DNA from: Agapetus fuscipes
Lineage: Eukaryota; Arthropoda; Insecta; Trichoptera; Glossosomatidae
DNA: 64,000 nucleotides
NCBI GenBank assembly: GCA_951799405.1
Contig: OX637344.1
Location: 1 to 64,000 of the forward strand
Direction of reading: 5' to 3'
The position numbers and the translations under genes were made by a program. Positions 46,731 to 58,069 of the stretch are shown piece by piece. The notes below the pieces were generated by a model. It worked only from the letters and a program-made list of their open reading frames with translations. It did not search any database and was not told where the DNA came from. Position 1 is the stretch's first letter. Every line of letters begins with the position of its first letter.

Positions 46731-48044
46731 GTAAAAAGGAATGCATTGTTTGTATGGTTATATTATTCCACACATGATGGAGACTTGTAGTTGTGTGTAA
46801 TCAGATGAGAATGTTCCTAAATGACGGGCTGTTTCTTCGTCTCCAGCTTCAGATGAACGTACTGCGCCTAGCACCGCAACAAAAGTAAAACTTATAATGA
46901 AGATCTTGCGTATACATTGCATACGCAAGAAAACAGACGAAATGTAATATTCGCATTTGTTCAGCAATCAAATATTTAGATGCTTGATTGTTTTGTTTCC
47001 GGGCTTTGACCGTGGTCCACAGTTTTATTTATTTCTTAATTTTCTTTTTCTTCTACTTGATACTTCTTGAAGACTTTTAGCTGACGTTTCGTCACCTCTG
47101 TGTGTGACTTCTTTGGAGCTCTGCTCACTTCTGAGGTTGGTACGAGTTTTCCCCATGGGCTTTGATCGTAGTTATTGCTATTTTCTTAATTTTTCATTTG
47201 TTTTGGGGGGCTGAGGTGGCAGAGCTCCAATTAAGTTACTCACAGTTTGGAAACAAAACGTCAGCAAAAAAAGCAACGTACAGTCAAGACACGCACAAAC
47301 AAATTCCAGCATCTAAATCCAGGAAGTTAACTAAGAAAAACTGAGAGAGTGAAATGACACAACGAGGGTCTGCACATCCTTAAAGCCTTCGCAGCGCATT
47401 CTCAGCAATCCTGGGCGTGACTGCTTCTCATGACTTCTGAACTTCTGCCAACAATGTCTTATACTGTGCACACCGCTTACATTCACCACAGTGTGCCCCA
47501 AGCTTATATGCACTCCTACCATACAGGCAACGGCAAACCAAGGAAACAATGCTTTTGTTTTTTCCAGAAAACCGTAGGATTGCCAAAGAAGAGTAGAAAG
47601 AAATTCCCTCATGATCGCAGTAACATCGGGAGGTAATTTATAAAAAAACCCTAAGCTGTCCTTGAACCCTTCAGGAGGTCTTCCAGCTGGGCGTTGACCA
47701 ATTGGCCTGCCATTAGCTATGATCCTGGATCTGCTCCATCTCCCTATAAGGAAGTATATTGCGTGATGTAGATCAGACCAAAGAAGTCGGTGAGCCGTGT
47801 TTTGGCAAACGCTCTGCTTGCCTTAAACGTGTACACATTGGGTATTGGGTTCTAGCGGCTTACAGTTTCTCCGCCTGCCACGCTTGCTAGATGTATCTTC
47901 AGTATCTCAACTAGAAGTTCGTTTGGAAATACGTAGCAGGCCTTGCAGTTAAATTATAGCGAATATTAATTCAAAGCATAATGCACACTTACGTAAATAA
48001 AACAAGTTGTAATAATCAATGGTTCATTCCAGAAGTATTGACTT
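46731..48044. other. no gene; imperfect inverted repeat at 47078-47267
   Basis: AGCTGACGTTTCGTCACC to GGAGCTCTGC pairs imperfectly with GCAGAGCTCC to AAAACGTCAGC. No ORF is convincing and no family is recognised. Confidence 0.45.
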
Positions 48045-48308
48045 CATCTAATCTAATCTAATCTAATCTAAGTTGCAAAGATATGTTACATTAGAGATTC
48101 ACATTACATGCATTCTCACAACCAGACACGTACAAGTTCGCGCTTGCACATGCCTCATTTGAACCTACAACATAAAAACCAAATCTCAAATGGGCATACA
48201 CCCTGCAACTCTTGCCGTCCTTCCCTGAGACAGGGGTGACATTGGCAAAGTGAACCATTTTTACAGCATGGGTGGTCAGCCGCATACCAACCTATAAGTC
48301 AAGGAACA
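48045..48308 (-). mobile_element. LINE 3'-tail repeat copy
   Basis: Minus-strand copy with an ATCTA-type tail (48046-48070) and an intact core, ending CCTATAAGTCAAGGAAC. It retains the family's open frame of about 64 codons (VHFANVTPVSG). Confidence 0.88.
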
Positions 48309-49810
48309 ATCGATATGTTTTAAAAAGAAAATGTTTAGTTTTTTTGCGTCTTTATATTTTTATCATTGAAAGTAAATCGATAAGTGGTATTACATAATAA
48401 TGCAAAATGAGCGCTCAAAATACGTCATTGTACTTATTTACACTTATAATTTAACAACAATATAATTTGCTCTTAAATGACTAGTAGGTATCTACAGAAT
48501 GCTAAAAACAAATCTTCTTCATGCATCCTCGTCTCTTTTTCTCACTCCGCTGATTCCAGTCATGTACAATCTTGCTTATTTGATCAATCCATTCATTTTC
48601 ACATACTTCCACTTCCACATCTACACTCACCTTTAAAAATCCATTATTATACTTTTTTGTCAGTCGTCAGATGCCCGAACTATACTTTTTGTTTTATTTC
48701 TGTACTAATATTTAATTGAATATTGCGTTCTGGGAAAAAAAATATTTCAATCAAATATTGTTTCTTAAACTTAAAGAAAAAGTTGTATGAACAGAAAAAT
48801 TTCGAATAAAAAACTCGTTGAAATAATTATTTATGTGACCTCTCTTAACCTTTATCGTACAAAAATGCCAAAAAGAAAACAAAAATACAGAGGGATAATT
48901 TTTTGTAGTGAAATGTATCAGAGTGTTATTTCTACGTTTTCTTTAATACCGCCCGCAATATCGGCGAAGGCTTCGCTTGTAAAGCCTCCGAAGAGCTTTC
49001 AATGATTAATACTAAATACCTCAATTTCAATAATAACAACACGAGAGCTGCCCACTGCACTACTGGGGCTTTCTTATTTTCTTCCATTTTGTTACCGTTT
49101 ACCGTTTTCTCTTTTTATCGGAATAATGGAATCTTGGAAATGTTGAAATGATTCTCTCCATCTTCGATCTTGAATATTTTACGGCGAACAATAAAATTGG
49201 ATTCCACGCGGAGAGCGCCATTGTGGTTTGCTCTTGAGACGTCGTACTAGCGCGGCGACTCGCAAGTATGTGGGGGCCTATCTTCATAGAATAAATACGA
49301 ATGTAAAAATCTACACCCAATTTTGCACAAATATATGAACATAATTTTAAGTTTCAAATAAATTGGAGAAAAAAATTGACTTTTTTGAAGCAATGGAGTG
49401 GACTCTGAGCGTATGACAATAATATTTATCTTAAAAAGAAAATACAGTGCAAGTATTTTATAAGTATAACGCAGTTTCAATTGTCTTCATTTTTTATTAT
49501 TTAAGAAAAAAAAAATTACGTTTTCTGTTATCAAACTATCATCTGGTACACGAAACTTATTAATAATTTTTCACAGTGTTAAGATGCATACACCCTTAAC
49601 TGGTTATATTTTGTACAGATAAAATCAATAATGGAATTCAATATTTATTTATGAAGTCATCTCATGACTTATGAGTGTTATATATATTTGGTATTTCACC
49701 ATGGAATGCATGACGTCACGCTGAAGGGCAGGACAAGCTGTGACTGAACGATTTCCTCGGTGTCTTGTACGGAGAGACACGCAATGTCTGCTGCACCAAG
49801 TGTTTTGCAT
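48309..49810. other. no gene or repeat recognised
   Basis: AT-rich sequence with only short unconvincing ORFs. Confidence 0.5.
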
Positions 49811-50005
49811 GGTGTATGGTGTCAATGCCACCCTGGTTTCAGGAAAGGGCGGCAGGAATTACAAGTTTTTTGTTCATGTGAGTTTTGGTATATTTTGTAT
49901 GTACATATGCAGCATTTGTAAGCGTGAACTTACATGTGCTTGCATATGCATGCCCACATGGGTATGCCTTAAATATCTTCACAACTTAGAATATAGATTA
50001 TATGG
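49811..50005 (+). mobile_element. LINE 3'-tail repeat, diverged
   Basis: AATGCCACCCTGGTTTCAGG, GGCGGCAGGAATTACAAG, CATTTGTAAGCGTGAACTTAC and CACAACTTAGAATATAGATTA are present in family order. Confidence 0.7.
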
Positions 50006-50277
50006 ACAAAAAAAATGATGATATTTCGTACAAAATATTTTTTTTTTTACAGAAAACTTGTAATTTTGATATCCCCATTAGATGCAACCTTTGTTTCTTA
50101 TGCTCGCCGTGCTTGTCGCAGCTGTGTCGAGGCTTCATGTTACTGGGCCAGCACTCTAGACCAGCCACTTGTGTGCCATGATGCCCGCGTGCAATAGGTA
50201 CCCTGCCCACATAACATAACGTCAGTTCCTATCTAGTCCCCCATCTGGAAGCAGCGTCCCTATTCGCTTTTCCATCG

Positions 50278-50470
50278 AGAGTCATCTTGAGAGTACCAGC
50301 CCCCTCGGGAGTTGGGAAACCCCCACTTCAACTAAAGTGGTTGGCGTAAGGCTGGCCCTCTTAACTGTAAAAATAAATAGGTTCCACTCAACACGTGTGA
50401 AACTCTTCGGGGATAGCGCGGCAAAAACTTACATACACTTTATGTGTAGCTTAGTTGCGTTGCGTTATCA
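50278..50470 (+). mobile_element. SINE (family 1) 3' half
   Basis: GAGTACCAGCCCCCTCGGGAG, CCCACTTCAACTAAAGTGG, TTGGCGTAAGGC and TTTATGTGTAGCTTAGTTGCG. The tRNA head is missing. Confidence 0.8.
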
Positions 50471-50650
50471 TTGTTAAATCACACATGTAGCATGTGCAAG
50501 CGCGAATTTACACGTGTCTGTATGTGGACATGTATTTAATGTGAATGTTCAATGTAAGTTTATCTTTGCAAATTAGATTATTGATCATGGTTCACTTTTG
50601 CAATGTCACCCTTGTTTTGAAGAAGAGCGGCAAGAGTTTTAGGTTAAATT
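50471..50650 (+). mobile_element. two LINE 3'-tail scraps
   Basis: Bases 50471-50582 are the end of a tail copy (CATGTAGCATGTGCAAGCGCG to TTTGCAAATTAGATTA). Bases 50587-50645 are the middle of another (GTTCACTTTTGCAATGTCACCC to GGCAAGAGTTTTAGG). Confidence 0.7.
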
Positions 50651-50659
50651 ATGGATTAT

Positions 50660-50950
50660 GTATTATAGAGCAATAGATCTGTTGATAGAATGCTTGCGTT
50701 CAATGCCAGAGGGTTGGGATTCGATCCCCACCAAGGATGACAGAATGATGTACTGTTTCGATGTTGAAAAACACGAAAATCAAAACACCGGTAAGGCATA
50801 CTCAGCCTTCACAATAAGTGACATCCAGCCCTCACGGGAAGCTGGGAAACCCGTGGGAAACCCTTCAAGAATTGTGACGCTCCCCTCGCTACATACGATG
50901 TATTCGGTGACAACGCGGTAAGAAGTTACACAATTGCGCAGCTTAGTATA
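50660..50950 (+). mobile_element. SINE (family 1) copy
   Basis: The tRNA-like head is eroded (ATAGATCTGTTGATAGAATGCTTGCGTTC; TTGGGATTCGATCCCCACC). The body includes ACTCAGCCTTCACAATAAGTG, and the end is CGGTAAGAAGTTACACAATTGCGCAGCTTAG. Confidence 0.75.
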
Positions 50951-52442
50951 CGCTGATTATTATTGAATAAATCCTTTCACCATAATCACTGCCAAGTTCA
51001 TAGACTGCATTTTATTAAATACTCGTATTACACAAATTGCATTCTCCTGCTTATATGAGCCCACGCCCCGTTTCATTTATTTCATACAAAAAAGCGCACT
51101 GCTCACAATTACATTTTCTCATACACGACCGCCTCGGGCTTAAATTAAAATAACCCATGTCATTACACGTGTATACAATGCCATAAGTGTAAACTTTGCA
51201 TGCAAATTCAAACTAGGCGTTCGACGAAATTGAATAGAAAATAATACAGCGCCTCTAGTGATGGTTTTAGTTTCCATCCTTTTTTGATAAAACGCCATGG
51301 TTGAGTTTGAATGAGACTTTTATACTCGGGGTACAGAGCATGACGCCGATCTGCACATAATGTTGCATTAGTATAATTCTGTTGCAAGAAACTGCAGCGC
51401 GTGTGACTAGGAAATGTCATTAAAGTACAGAGCATTTTTTTGTTTGGTTCATTAGTATGTTATTACTTTTTGTATGGTTTTGTTTCCACGAGCAAAAAAT
51501 TAAATTGAAATCACTGGTCCTACCTACCAGGTTTATGTAAATAGTTGTATAATAATGATATCAGAAAAAAAAACACACAGTTACAGTATCATACGCATTT
51601 AATTTCTCAAAGGCCTTGTTAATCTTTTTGACTCCTCAGGTACTGCGACACATATATTAAGTTCTTTGTTAAAACTGAGTTTTTGTTTTATTCATGTAAG
51701 TCCCTTTAATAACTGAATAATCGGTTGTGTTTTTCGTACAAGCAGGATATGTGATGATGCTGATGAACCCGGTAACTGTTTTGATTGGCACCATATCGTG
51801 ACAGTCACTCCAATGGCGCCCAAAAGCCACACAGGCTCATAAACCAAAGTTCTGGCTTCACTCTCCGCAGTCAATTGTCTGCTATTCAAGCCAGGAAGCT
51901 TAAATGTTCCAGTAGATACAGTGGTGTCCTCTCACAGAGTCATCGAGCACAATTGTTACTCGATATGCTGAGGTACACAAAGCCAGCGCAGGGCTTGATC
52001 TATGGGTGTCAAAAGTTGTATCCTATGTTGAAGTTTTTTTTTCATGTTTAAGTAATTTTTCTAAATGAGAGGCTTCTGCTTTGGGAACATAAAATGACGG
52101 TTAGCGTAAGGCTAGGTTCTTACACATGAAAATAAATAAATTAATCAACTCGACAATTCTACCTCTTTAAGAGATCAAGCCTTCAGAAGCAGCACATTGA
52201 GAATTTCTAGATTAAATAAATATCGTACATGAGCTACCTCACATAATGATATTACATATAATGGCAACACATCATCCCGTACTGCAGCAACACTTTTCTC
52301 TGCCAGGAATCTGTTGTAATGGCGGGAGCTCCTTGCTGCGTGGCATTACCTTCCCGCGTAAAACGCCAACCAATCAACAAGGAAAATTACCTGGCGTAGC
52401 CCGCAATCATCAGGGGGAGGTACAGACGGGGATAGCTGGTAA
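50951..52442. other. no gene; weak repeat scraps
   Basis: Bases 51215-51345 (GCGCCTCTAGTGATGGTTTTAGTTTCC and ACTCGGGGTACAGAGC) resemble 28375-28445 and 62500-62580, possibly one old family. Bases 52090-52170 carry an eroded SINE family 1 end. No gene is recognised. Confidence 0.4.
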
Positions 52443-52812
52443 GTTTATTTATTTATTTATTTATTTATTTACGGCGTAAGCCTTTAACAAAATAAGTATA
52501 TAATTAAATCAAAAACAGTTTTTGTCTTTTACAAATAAACAAAAATACAGTAGGAAAATAAAAGTAAAACTCTATATAAACTCAAAAATAAGAAAACTAT
52601 AAAAATACTAAAAAACCTTAAACTGTAAGCTATATACAAACAATAAAAATTAAAAAATAGCAAAAAATATTAAAAATAAAAACTTCAGATACCATTCAAA
52701 TATCACTAATAAAGAAATTCACCAGGCAGACATCGTTCATATAATAACAATCTAAAACAATATAATTTATTATATATTGCAATTAACTGCAATTCATTGC
52801 AAATAACTGCAA
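52443..52812 (-). mobile_element. probable LINE 3' UTR, minus strand
   Basis: A (TTTA)n run leads into TACGGCGTAAGCC and about 330 bp of very A-rich sequence. Read on the minus strand this resembles a LINE 3' UTR that ends in a (TAAA)n tail. No codons are recognised. Confidence 0.35.
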
Positions 52813-53431
52813 TTCATTCAAGTACTTGGGTACCCTTATAAATGACAAAAATATCCTATCCTCAGAATTACATGCCCGAATTCACTCCGGCAATAATGCT
52901 TTTTTTGGCCTTAGAGGGCTATTGTGCTCAAAATGGCTATCCCGCTCCACAAAATTCAAGATTTACACTTCCATTGTTCGGCCAGTTGTGTTGTACGGAT
53001 GCGAAGCCTGGAGTCTGACTCAAAAACAAGAAAAATCTCTCCAGGTCTTTGAGAACAAAATACTTCGTCGCATTCTCGGACCTGTATTTGAAGATGACAG
53101 GTGGCGTATCCGAACCAACGCGGAGCTGATGTCCGTGTTTCAAGATGCGAACATAGTGTCGGTAATGAAATCAAGAAGACTCCAGTGGGCCGGACATGTA
53201 GCACGTGCAGAGGACTCCAGGATCATCAGAACAGTCTTGGATGGTGCCCCCTCAGGTGTTAGACCACTCGGACGTCCCAGGATGCGGTGGGCAGACAACG
53301 TTGAAGCCGACGCCGAAGTTCTGGGAGTGAGGGGACCATGGAGGGAAGCAGCACAAGACAGAGAGTCCTGGAGGATTGTGGTGCGGGAGGCCCTGAGCCT
53401 TCAAGGCTTATGAGCCGAAGAAAGTAAGTAA
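52813..53431 (+). mobile_element. 5'-truncated LINE, RT C-terminal part
   Basis: The open frame to 53413 begins at SFKYLGTLI and includes VLYGCEAWSLT, FENKILRRI, RRLQWAGHVARAED and PLGRPRMRWAD, typical of the C-terminal region of RTE-like and related LINE proteins. It ends GAGCCGAAG and a short AAGT repeat tail. It differs from the LINE at 9035. Its tail abuts the 3' end of the minus-strand LINE at 53437. Confidence 0.88.
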
Positions 53432-53437
53432 GTAATA

Positions 53438-53649
53438 TTATGGATGTCCCAAAAACATTTTTTTCAAACCTTGGTTATAGGTATGGTAATTATTATTATG
53501 CAGAACCAAGTCAAGTGAGGCATAATCATTACCAATGCGCTGTAAGCGATGCATACAACTATTGCTTTGTGCGTTAGTGCTTGTAAATGCAGGGCGGTAA
53601 GAAACTAATTGTCTAGTCCCTGAACGTGGAGTAAAAAAATTTAACTCAC
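53438..53649 (-). pseudogene. LINE ORF2 C-terminal segment beyond the MITE
   Basis: About 70 codons open to a TAA at 53440-53438, with a PRSGTRQLVSYRPAF block, a TNAQSNSCMHR block and a final DLVLHNN segment, as in the C-terminus of many LINE proteins. It was the end of ORF2 before the MITE inserted. Confidence 0.8.
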
Positions 53650-53652
53650 TTA

Positions 53653-54074
53653 GGCCCGGTATATTGAACTGTAGTAATATTTTAGTTAACTATTACTTGA
53701 ACTTGTATTCAAAATACTCAATCTCGAGTTTACTAAAACCGAACATTTCCGAAGTATGAAGCCACGCCCTCAAATCTTAGAAATAATTAAAATGCCATTC
53801 AAAAGCTTTTAAACAAACAACTATTCATAAAAATCATATGCCTAACCTTCATAAGCTAGAAAAAAAGACAAAAAATGTTTAGTTTGCAACAGTTTTGATG
53901 TAGGTATCCTTGCATTAAAAAAGAACAGCTGCTGTCAGTGAAGCGCCGCCATCTTGAAAATCGAAAGTTAAAGTTACTAAATATTTACTGCCGAAATTCG
54001 GTGAGTGAAATATTATGATGATTTAACTAAAATTGCATTTTAGTTAACTTTACGATACTTCAAAATACCGGGCC
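53653..54074. mobile_element. 422-bp Harbinger-like MITE in LINE ORF2
   Basis: Inverted ends GGCCCGGTAT/ATACCGGGCC extend imperfectly further (TTGAA and AGTTAACTA blocks). The 3-bp duplication is TTA (53650-53652 and 54075-54077), as in PIF/Harbinger elements. It supplies the premature stop of LINE ORF2 at 54040. ORF2 reading continues beyond it in frame, down to 53438. Confidence 0.88.
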
Positions 54075-56697
54075 TTAGTAGTGCAGGACAATCAATTAGA
54101 GCATGTTTTATTTTGAAGAGGGTGATTAAATCAATAAATTTACGTCTGTCTGACAAATAGTTTAGATTTAGAATCGAATTTAAATAGAGTGGGTCGAAGT
54201 GTGACAGGGGAATTTTGAGTTTAAAATTAACTATTTTCAAAAATTTTAAGTGAACCTTTTCTATATTGTCTACGTGCACCATGTAGAGGGGGGACCAAAC
54301 AGGCGAGCAATATTCCAAGACACTGCGAACCAATGTGGTATAAAGAATTTTGATTGCGGCAGTATCCTGAAAGTCCTTGGTGATGCGGTTTATGAAACCA
54401 AGCATTCTCATGGCCCTGGCACAAATGGAAGCAATGTGTAAATTAAAAGATAATCCACAGTCAAACACAACCCCCAAGTCGGTGACCTCCGTTACCACCC
54501 GAAGACTGTTTGAAAAAAGTGTATAGTCATATATAATGGGATTTTTTATTCTGAAGAAATTCATTACTAAACACTTCGAGACATTTAATGGCAATTCATT
54601 TTTATTACACCAGGTTGCTAGATTATTCAAAGATGGTTGGAGACTATTACAGTCCGCCACATTATCTATGGCTTTAAAATTTTTTATATCGTCAGCAAAC
54701 AGGAGAACATTTGTGTCAGGAAATTGCTTTGTAATATCATCAATAAATAGGAGAAAAAGTAGCGGGCCCAGATGGGAACCCTGGGGGATACCACTAGTTG
54801 GTGAGAAGGAGTGTGAGCTATTATTATCTATTCTGACAATCAAAGATCTATCAATAAGGTAGTTTCGGAGCCAAGACAGAAAACTACCAGACACCCCCAT
54901 ACCGCGTAGCTTACTAAGAAGGATAGTGTGTGATACCCGATCAAACGCTTTTGAAAAATCAGTGTATATTACGTCAACTTGTTTTCGGCTAGACAAAGCA
55001 TTAGAAAGGAAATTCTCAAATACCATTAAATTAGAAGTAGTTGATCGGTTTGGTAAAAAACCATGTTGATGGACTGAAATTGATCTGGTTGCAACATACC
55101 GGATTTTAGTAAGTACAAGCTTTTCAAGTAGCTTCGGAATGGCGGACAATTTACTTATTGGTCGATAGTTTTTGACGTTACTCCTATCACCAGACTTGTA
55201 TATTGGAGAAAGATACGATTGCTTCCAAAGGGCGGGAAAACATCCAGACGTGATGGACAAATTAAATACCGCACACAGAGGTTGAGACAAGCTATGTACA
55301 CAGTTTTTCAACATTACCGCTGGGACATTATCAGGGCCAGGATTAGTCAGTGGTTTCATTGATTCAATTTCTGTGATGACATCAACTACACTAAATGACA
55401 AATTAGACAGTTGTAAATCAATATGTGAAGAGAATTCAAACGTATTACAGTCAGGACGAATATCATAAACGCTTTTAAAGAAAGATGCAAAAAGGTTAGG
55501 AATTTCTTGAACATCATCGGATGACACATCATCATAAAAAACATTATGTGGTATACCGAGATCGCCCTTTCTCAGAGAGTTAGCATATGACCAGAATTTT
55601 TTCACATTATGGACAATAGAGCGCTCAGTGTTGGAAATGTAATTTAAATAACAATTTTTGGACAGAATTTTGCAATCATTACGTAATTTCTTAAAATCTA
55701 GATAATCCGAAGAAGAATAAGAGATTTTATATTTCAGATGAGCCACTTTCTTATCCTTTATGAGATCAATTAAGTCATGATTAAACCATTTGGGATATTT
55801 CCAAGAATAAGGACTAAGCTTAAAAGTAGGTACAAATTTAGTGATCGCTTCGGATAGAATAGAGTACAGATTATTTACTACAACTTCAATATCATCATTA
55901 TTTACAAAAGAAAAGTCAACACTCTGAAAAAATATATTAATATGAACAAAATCAGCTTTAGAAAAGTCTACAATATAAGTGGTATTTTGGTTTTTATGTT
56001 GGACATTAGATGGAAGAGAAATGGAAAGAGGTGGATGGTATGTATCGATGGGAACAAGGATATCAGATGATTCTATAGATTTAGCAGCATTATCACTGCA
56101 AAAAACTAGATCCAAAATACGATTACGAGCATTTAATGTGAAATTAATTTGAAAAAAGTTTAAAAAGTTACAAAGATTTAATATGGTAGTTTCCGCCAGT
56201 GAGAAGTTCGAAGTATGGCATTTAGGTAACAAGGGATCAGCTTCATTCCATGATATGTTAGGCAAGTTAAAATCACCTACAATCAAGAATTTTGAATGAG
56301 GGAACTTATTCCTCATAGCTTCAACCTCAGCTGCAAAGCCACTGTAGAGCTCAACACAAGAGCTAGGGGGCAAGTATACACATGCAATTATATATGAAGG
56401 ATCAGTAAGCAGCAGTACAAATATGAGTTCAGTGGTCTTGTTGATACAGGGGATCACTTTTGATTGAATGGATTTAGAAACAGCAAGTAGCACACCCCCT
56501 CCACGCGACTTGGTACTTGTGCTAGTAGATCGATCAAGCCGATATGTATTGTAATTATTAAAGCCAAGCTCTGAAGAATTAACGTCAGGCGTCAACCAAG
56601 TCTCGGTTAGTGCAAAAATATCAAACTTCAATAATGCGGAACTAGATCGGACCATATTTAGCTTGGAATTTAAGCCCCTTACATTTTGGTAGTACAA
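54040..56697 (-). CDS. LINE ORF2, endonuclease-reverse transcriptase (MITE-truncated)
   Basis: The N-terminal APE-type endonuclease has YQNVRGLN, LTETWL, the GGGVLLAV block, VGDFN (about residues 140-144) and DTYHPP (about 218-223). The RT has the motif TDFSKAFDRV (about 579-588), GIPQGSHLGPLLF (about 636-648) and the catalytic FADD (about 667-670). The first codon drawn here is TTG; no ATG precedes the endonuclease, and the first in-frame ATG is about residue 15, inside it. Expression is therefore likely as a fusion with ORF1 by -1 frameshifting. The last dozen codons and the stop come from the inserted MITE. Confidence 0.88.
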   Translation of the reverse strand: MYYQNVRGLNSKLNMVRSSSALLKFDIFALTETWLTPDVNSSELGFNNYNTYRLDRSTSTSTKSRGGGVLLAVSKSIQSKVIPCINKTTELIFVLLLTDPSYIIACVYLPPSSCVELYSGFAAEVEAMRNKFPHSKFLIVGDFNLPNISWNEADPLLPKCHTSNFSLAETTILNLCNFLNFFQINFTLNARNRILDLVFCSDNAAKSIESSDILVPIDTYHPPLSISLPSNVQHKNQNTTYIVDFSKADFVHINIFFQSVDFSFVNNDDIEVVVNNLYSILSEAITKFVPTFKLSPYSWKYPKWFNHDLIDLIKDKKVAHLKYKISYSSSDYLDFKKLRNDCKILSKNCYLNYISNTERSIVHNVKKFWSYANSLRKGDLGIPHNVFYDDVSSDDVQEIPNLFASFFKSVYDIRPDCNTFEFSSHIDLQLSNLSFSVVDVITEIESMKPLTNPGPDNVPAVMLKNCVHSLSQPLCAVFNLSITSGCFPALWKQSYLSPIYKSGDRSNVKNYRPISKLSAIPKLLEKLVLTKIRYVATRSISVHQHGFLPNRSTTSNLMVFENFLSNALSSRKQVDVIYTDFSKAFDRVSHTILLSKLRGMGVSGSFLSWLRNYLIDRSLIVRIDNNSSHSFSPTSGIPQGSHLGPLLFLLFIDDITKQFPDTNVLLFADDIKNFKAIDNVADCNSLQPSLNNLATWCNKNELPLNVSKCLVMNFFRIKNPIIYDYTLFSNSLRVVTEVTDLGVVFDCGLSFNLHIASICARAMRMLGFINRITKDFQDTAAIKILYTTLVRSVLEYCSPVWSPLYMVHVDNIEKVHLKFLKIVNFKLKIPLSHFDPLYLNSILNLNYLSDRRKFIDLITLFKIKHALIDCPALLRPGILKYRKVN

Positions 56698-56705
56698 TTT
56701 TAAAA

Positions 56706-57359
56706 TTAGTTTTTTGATGTTGAAGCTGTAGCGGTCTTGGATATAAAAGGTACCCCATCCCTAAATTTCATAATTAAACTGGTCTCCCCCGCTGACCTCC
56801 TCTCCTCCAGCTCCTTCCACTTAGATGCCAGGAACCTCTGTTGGAATGGAGTTAGGTCTGGCTTAATTTTTATTGATCTCCTCCGGTGAGATCGGGAGAA
56901 AAGTATTTTTCTCGCGGACTCCGCATCATTGAGGTATACTTTCAGAGGACGAACCTTCCCATCGGAAGGTTGACCAAGTCTGAAGCAGCGTATTATTTCC
57001 AAATCTGGCATTTCCATCTCATCAACCAATTCTTTAATCTTCATTTTATCGCCCATTCTGTCTTCTGCTTCAGGTACATTGAAGACTATTACATTTTTGG
57101 AGCGGACTTCCCGCTCCTTCACTTCAGTTAATGCTTCAATGAAGCTTGCTGGTTCATTCTTCACTCTTTTTATGGCTTTTGTTTCCCCTTCGAGGCGTCC
57201 AATTTCGATTGCCATGGCTCCAACAGCACCGGATAACTCGGTAGTTAAAGGTGTTATTTTGCTAATTTGGTCTCTGGTAAACTTATTAGAAGAGTCCATA
57301 ATAATTTTATTAAGTGTTTGTAAAATTAAATTTGCATTGGCCAGCAGGTCTTGAGCCAT
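56706..57359 (-). CDS. LINE ORF1, RNA-binding protein (217 aa)
   Basis: An N-terminal helical region (about residues 1-85) with a short coiled coil is followed by an RRM-like core (KNVIVFNVPE, IIRCFRLGQ, RPLKVYL) and a C-terminal LTPFQQRFL block. This order is typical of esterase-less ORF1 proteins of CR1/L1-like elements, which coat the element's RNA. No CCHC knuckle is seen. The stop TAA (56708-56706) follows directly after the heptamer A AAA AAC. Confidence 0.88.
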   Translation of the reverse strand: MAQDLLANANLILQTLNKIIMDSSNKFTRDQISKITPLTTELSGAVGAMAIEIGRLEGETKAIKRVKNEPASFIEALTEVKEREVRSKNVIVFNVPEAEDRMGDKMKIKELVDEMEMPDLEIIRCFRLGQPSDGKVRPLKVYLNDAESARKILFSRSHRRRSIKIKPDLTPFQQRFLASKWKELEERRSAGETSLIMKFRDGVPFISKTATASTSKN

Positions 57360-57500
57360 ATTTATGATTATAATTATGATTTTGAAGTGAAATTTAAAAA
57401 GCGATATCTATCGCCTGGTGGCGAAAGTTTTATTAAAATAAGTAGTATTACCAACTCAAAAAAGTAAAAATAAAAGGTTTAGTCTAAGATAGCGCCGCTA

Positions 57501-58069
57501 TTTGGTCAGTAGAGAAAGTTTATTTTTGTTTTTAAATTTATGTACCCACTTAAAAGTCAGATTTCGTATACCTTAAAATCCATTAAAAAGCACTAAAAAC
57601 CGCTTGCGCACAAATTATAAGCACTGTAAACAAAATGTTTTTTCTCTTAAAGCACTATTGGAACACTTTTGATAGAATTTAATTAAAATTGAAGACTAAT
57701 TCAAATATTTTCGCTAGGAGCAAAATTGTGTGTTGTATTGTGATGTTGTGTATAATGAATAATAGTAAGTAAGTTGCTAGAAGGGGGTGGACAGTAGGAA
57801 GAGGTTACTAAAAGATATAATTTAAGGAATTATTCGGAAGTAGACTAGGGGTAAGCTCATTACCATAACATATACAATTAAATGTACAAAAAAACAACAT
57901 TAAATAGTTTGTATTCTATACATACAGAGGGATTTTTTTCAATTTCATAAAGACGACTAAACTATTATTTTGAGATATTACGTAATTTTTGACCTACCAA
58001 TACGTGTAAGTATTTACTAAACAATTTCATGCACTTCCATTAATTCCAGCCAACATTTACCACCAATTG
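57501..58069. other. no gene or repeat recognised
   Basis: AT-rich sequence upstream of the LINE. Confidence 0.5.

Larger units (their letters stand above)
53437..57500 (-). mobile_element. nearly complete two-ORF LINE, interrupted by a MITE
   Basis: On the minus strand: a short 5' leader (to about 57500), ORF1 (57359-56706), ORF2 in the -1 frame (from 56697 or the frameshift site to 53438, with the MITE at 53653-54074) and practically no 3' UTR. ORF1 is of the RRM-like LINE type and ORF2 is EN-RT. The motifs are consistent with a CR1/Jockey-type clade; exact placement needs a tree. Apart from the MITE both frames are open. Confidence 0.88.

Noticed and set aside
47070..47110. Possible hammerhead ribozyme (GACGAAACGTC on the minus strand)
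   Set aside because: The CUGAUGA core is not found at the right distance.
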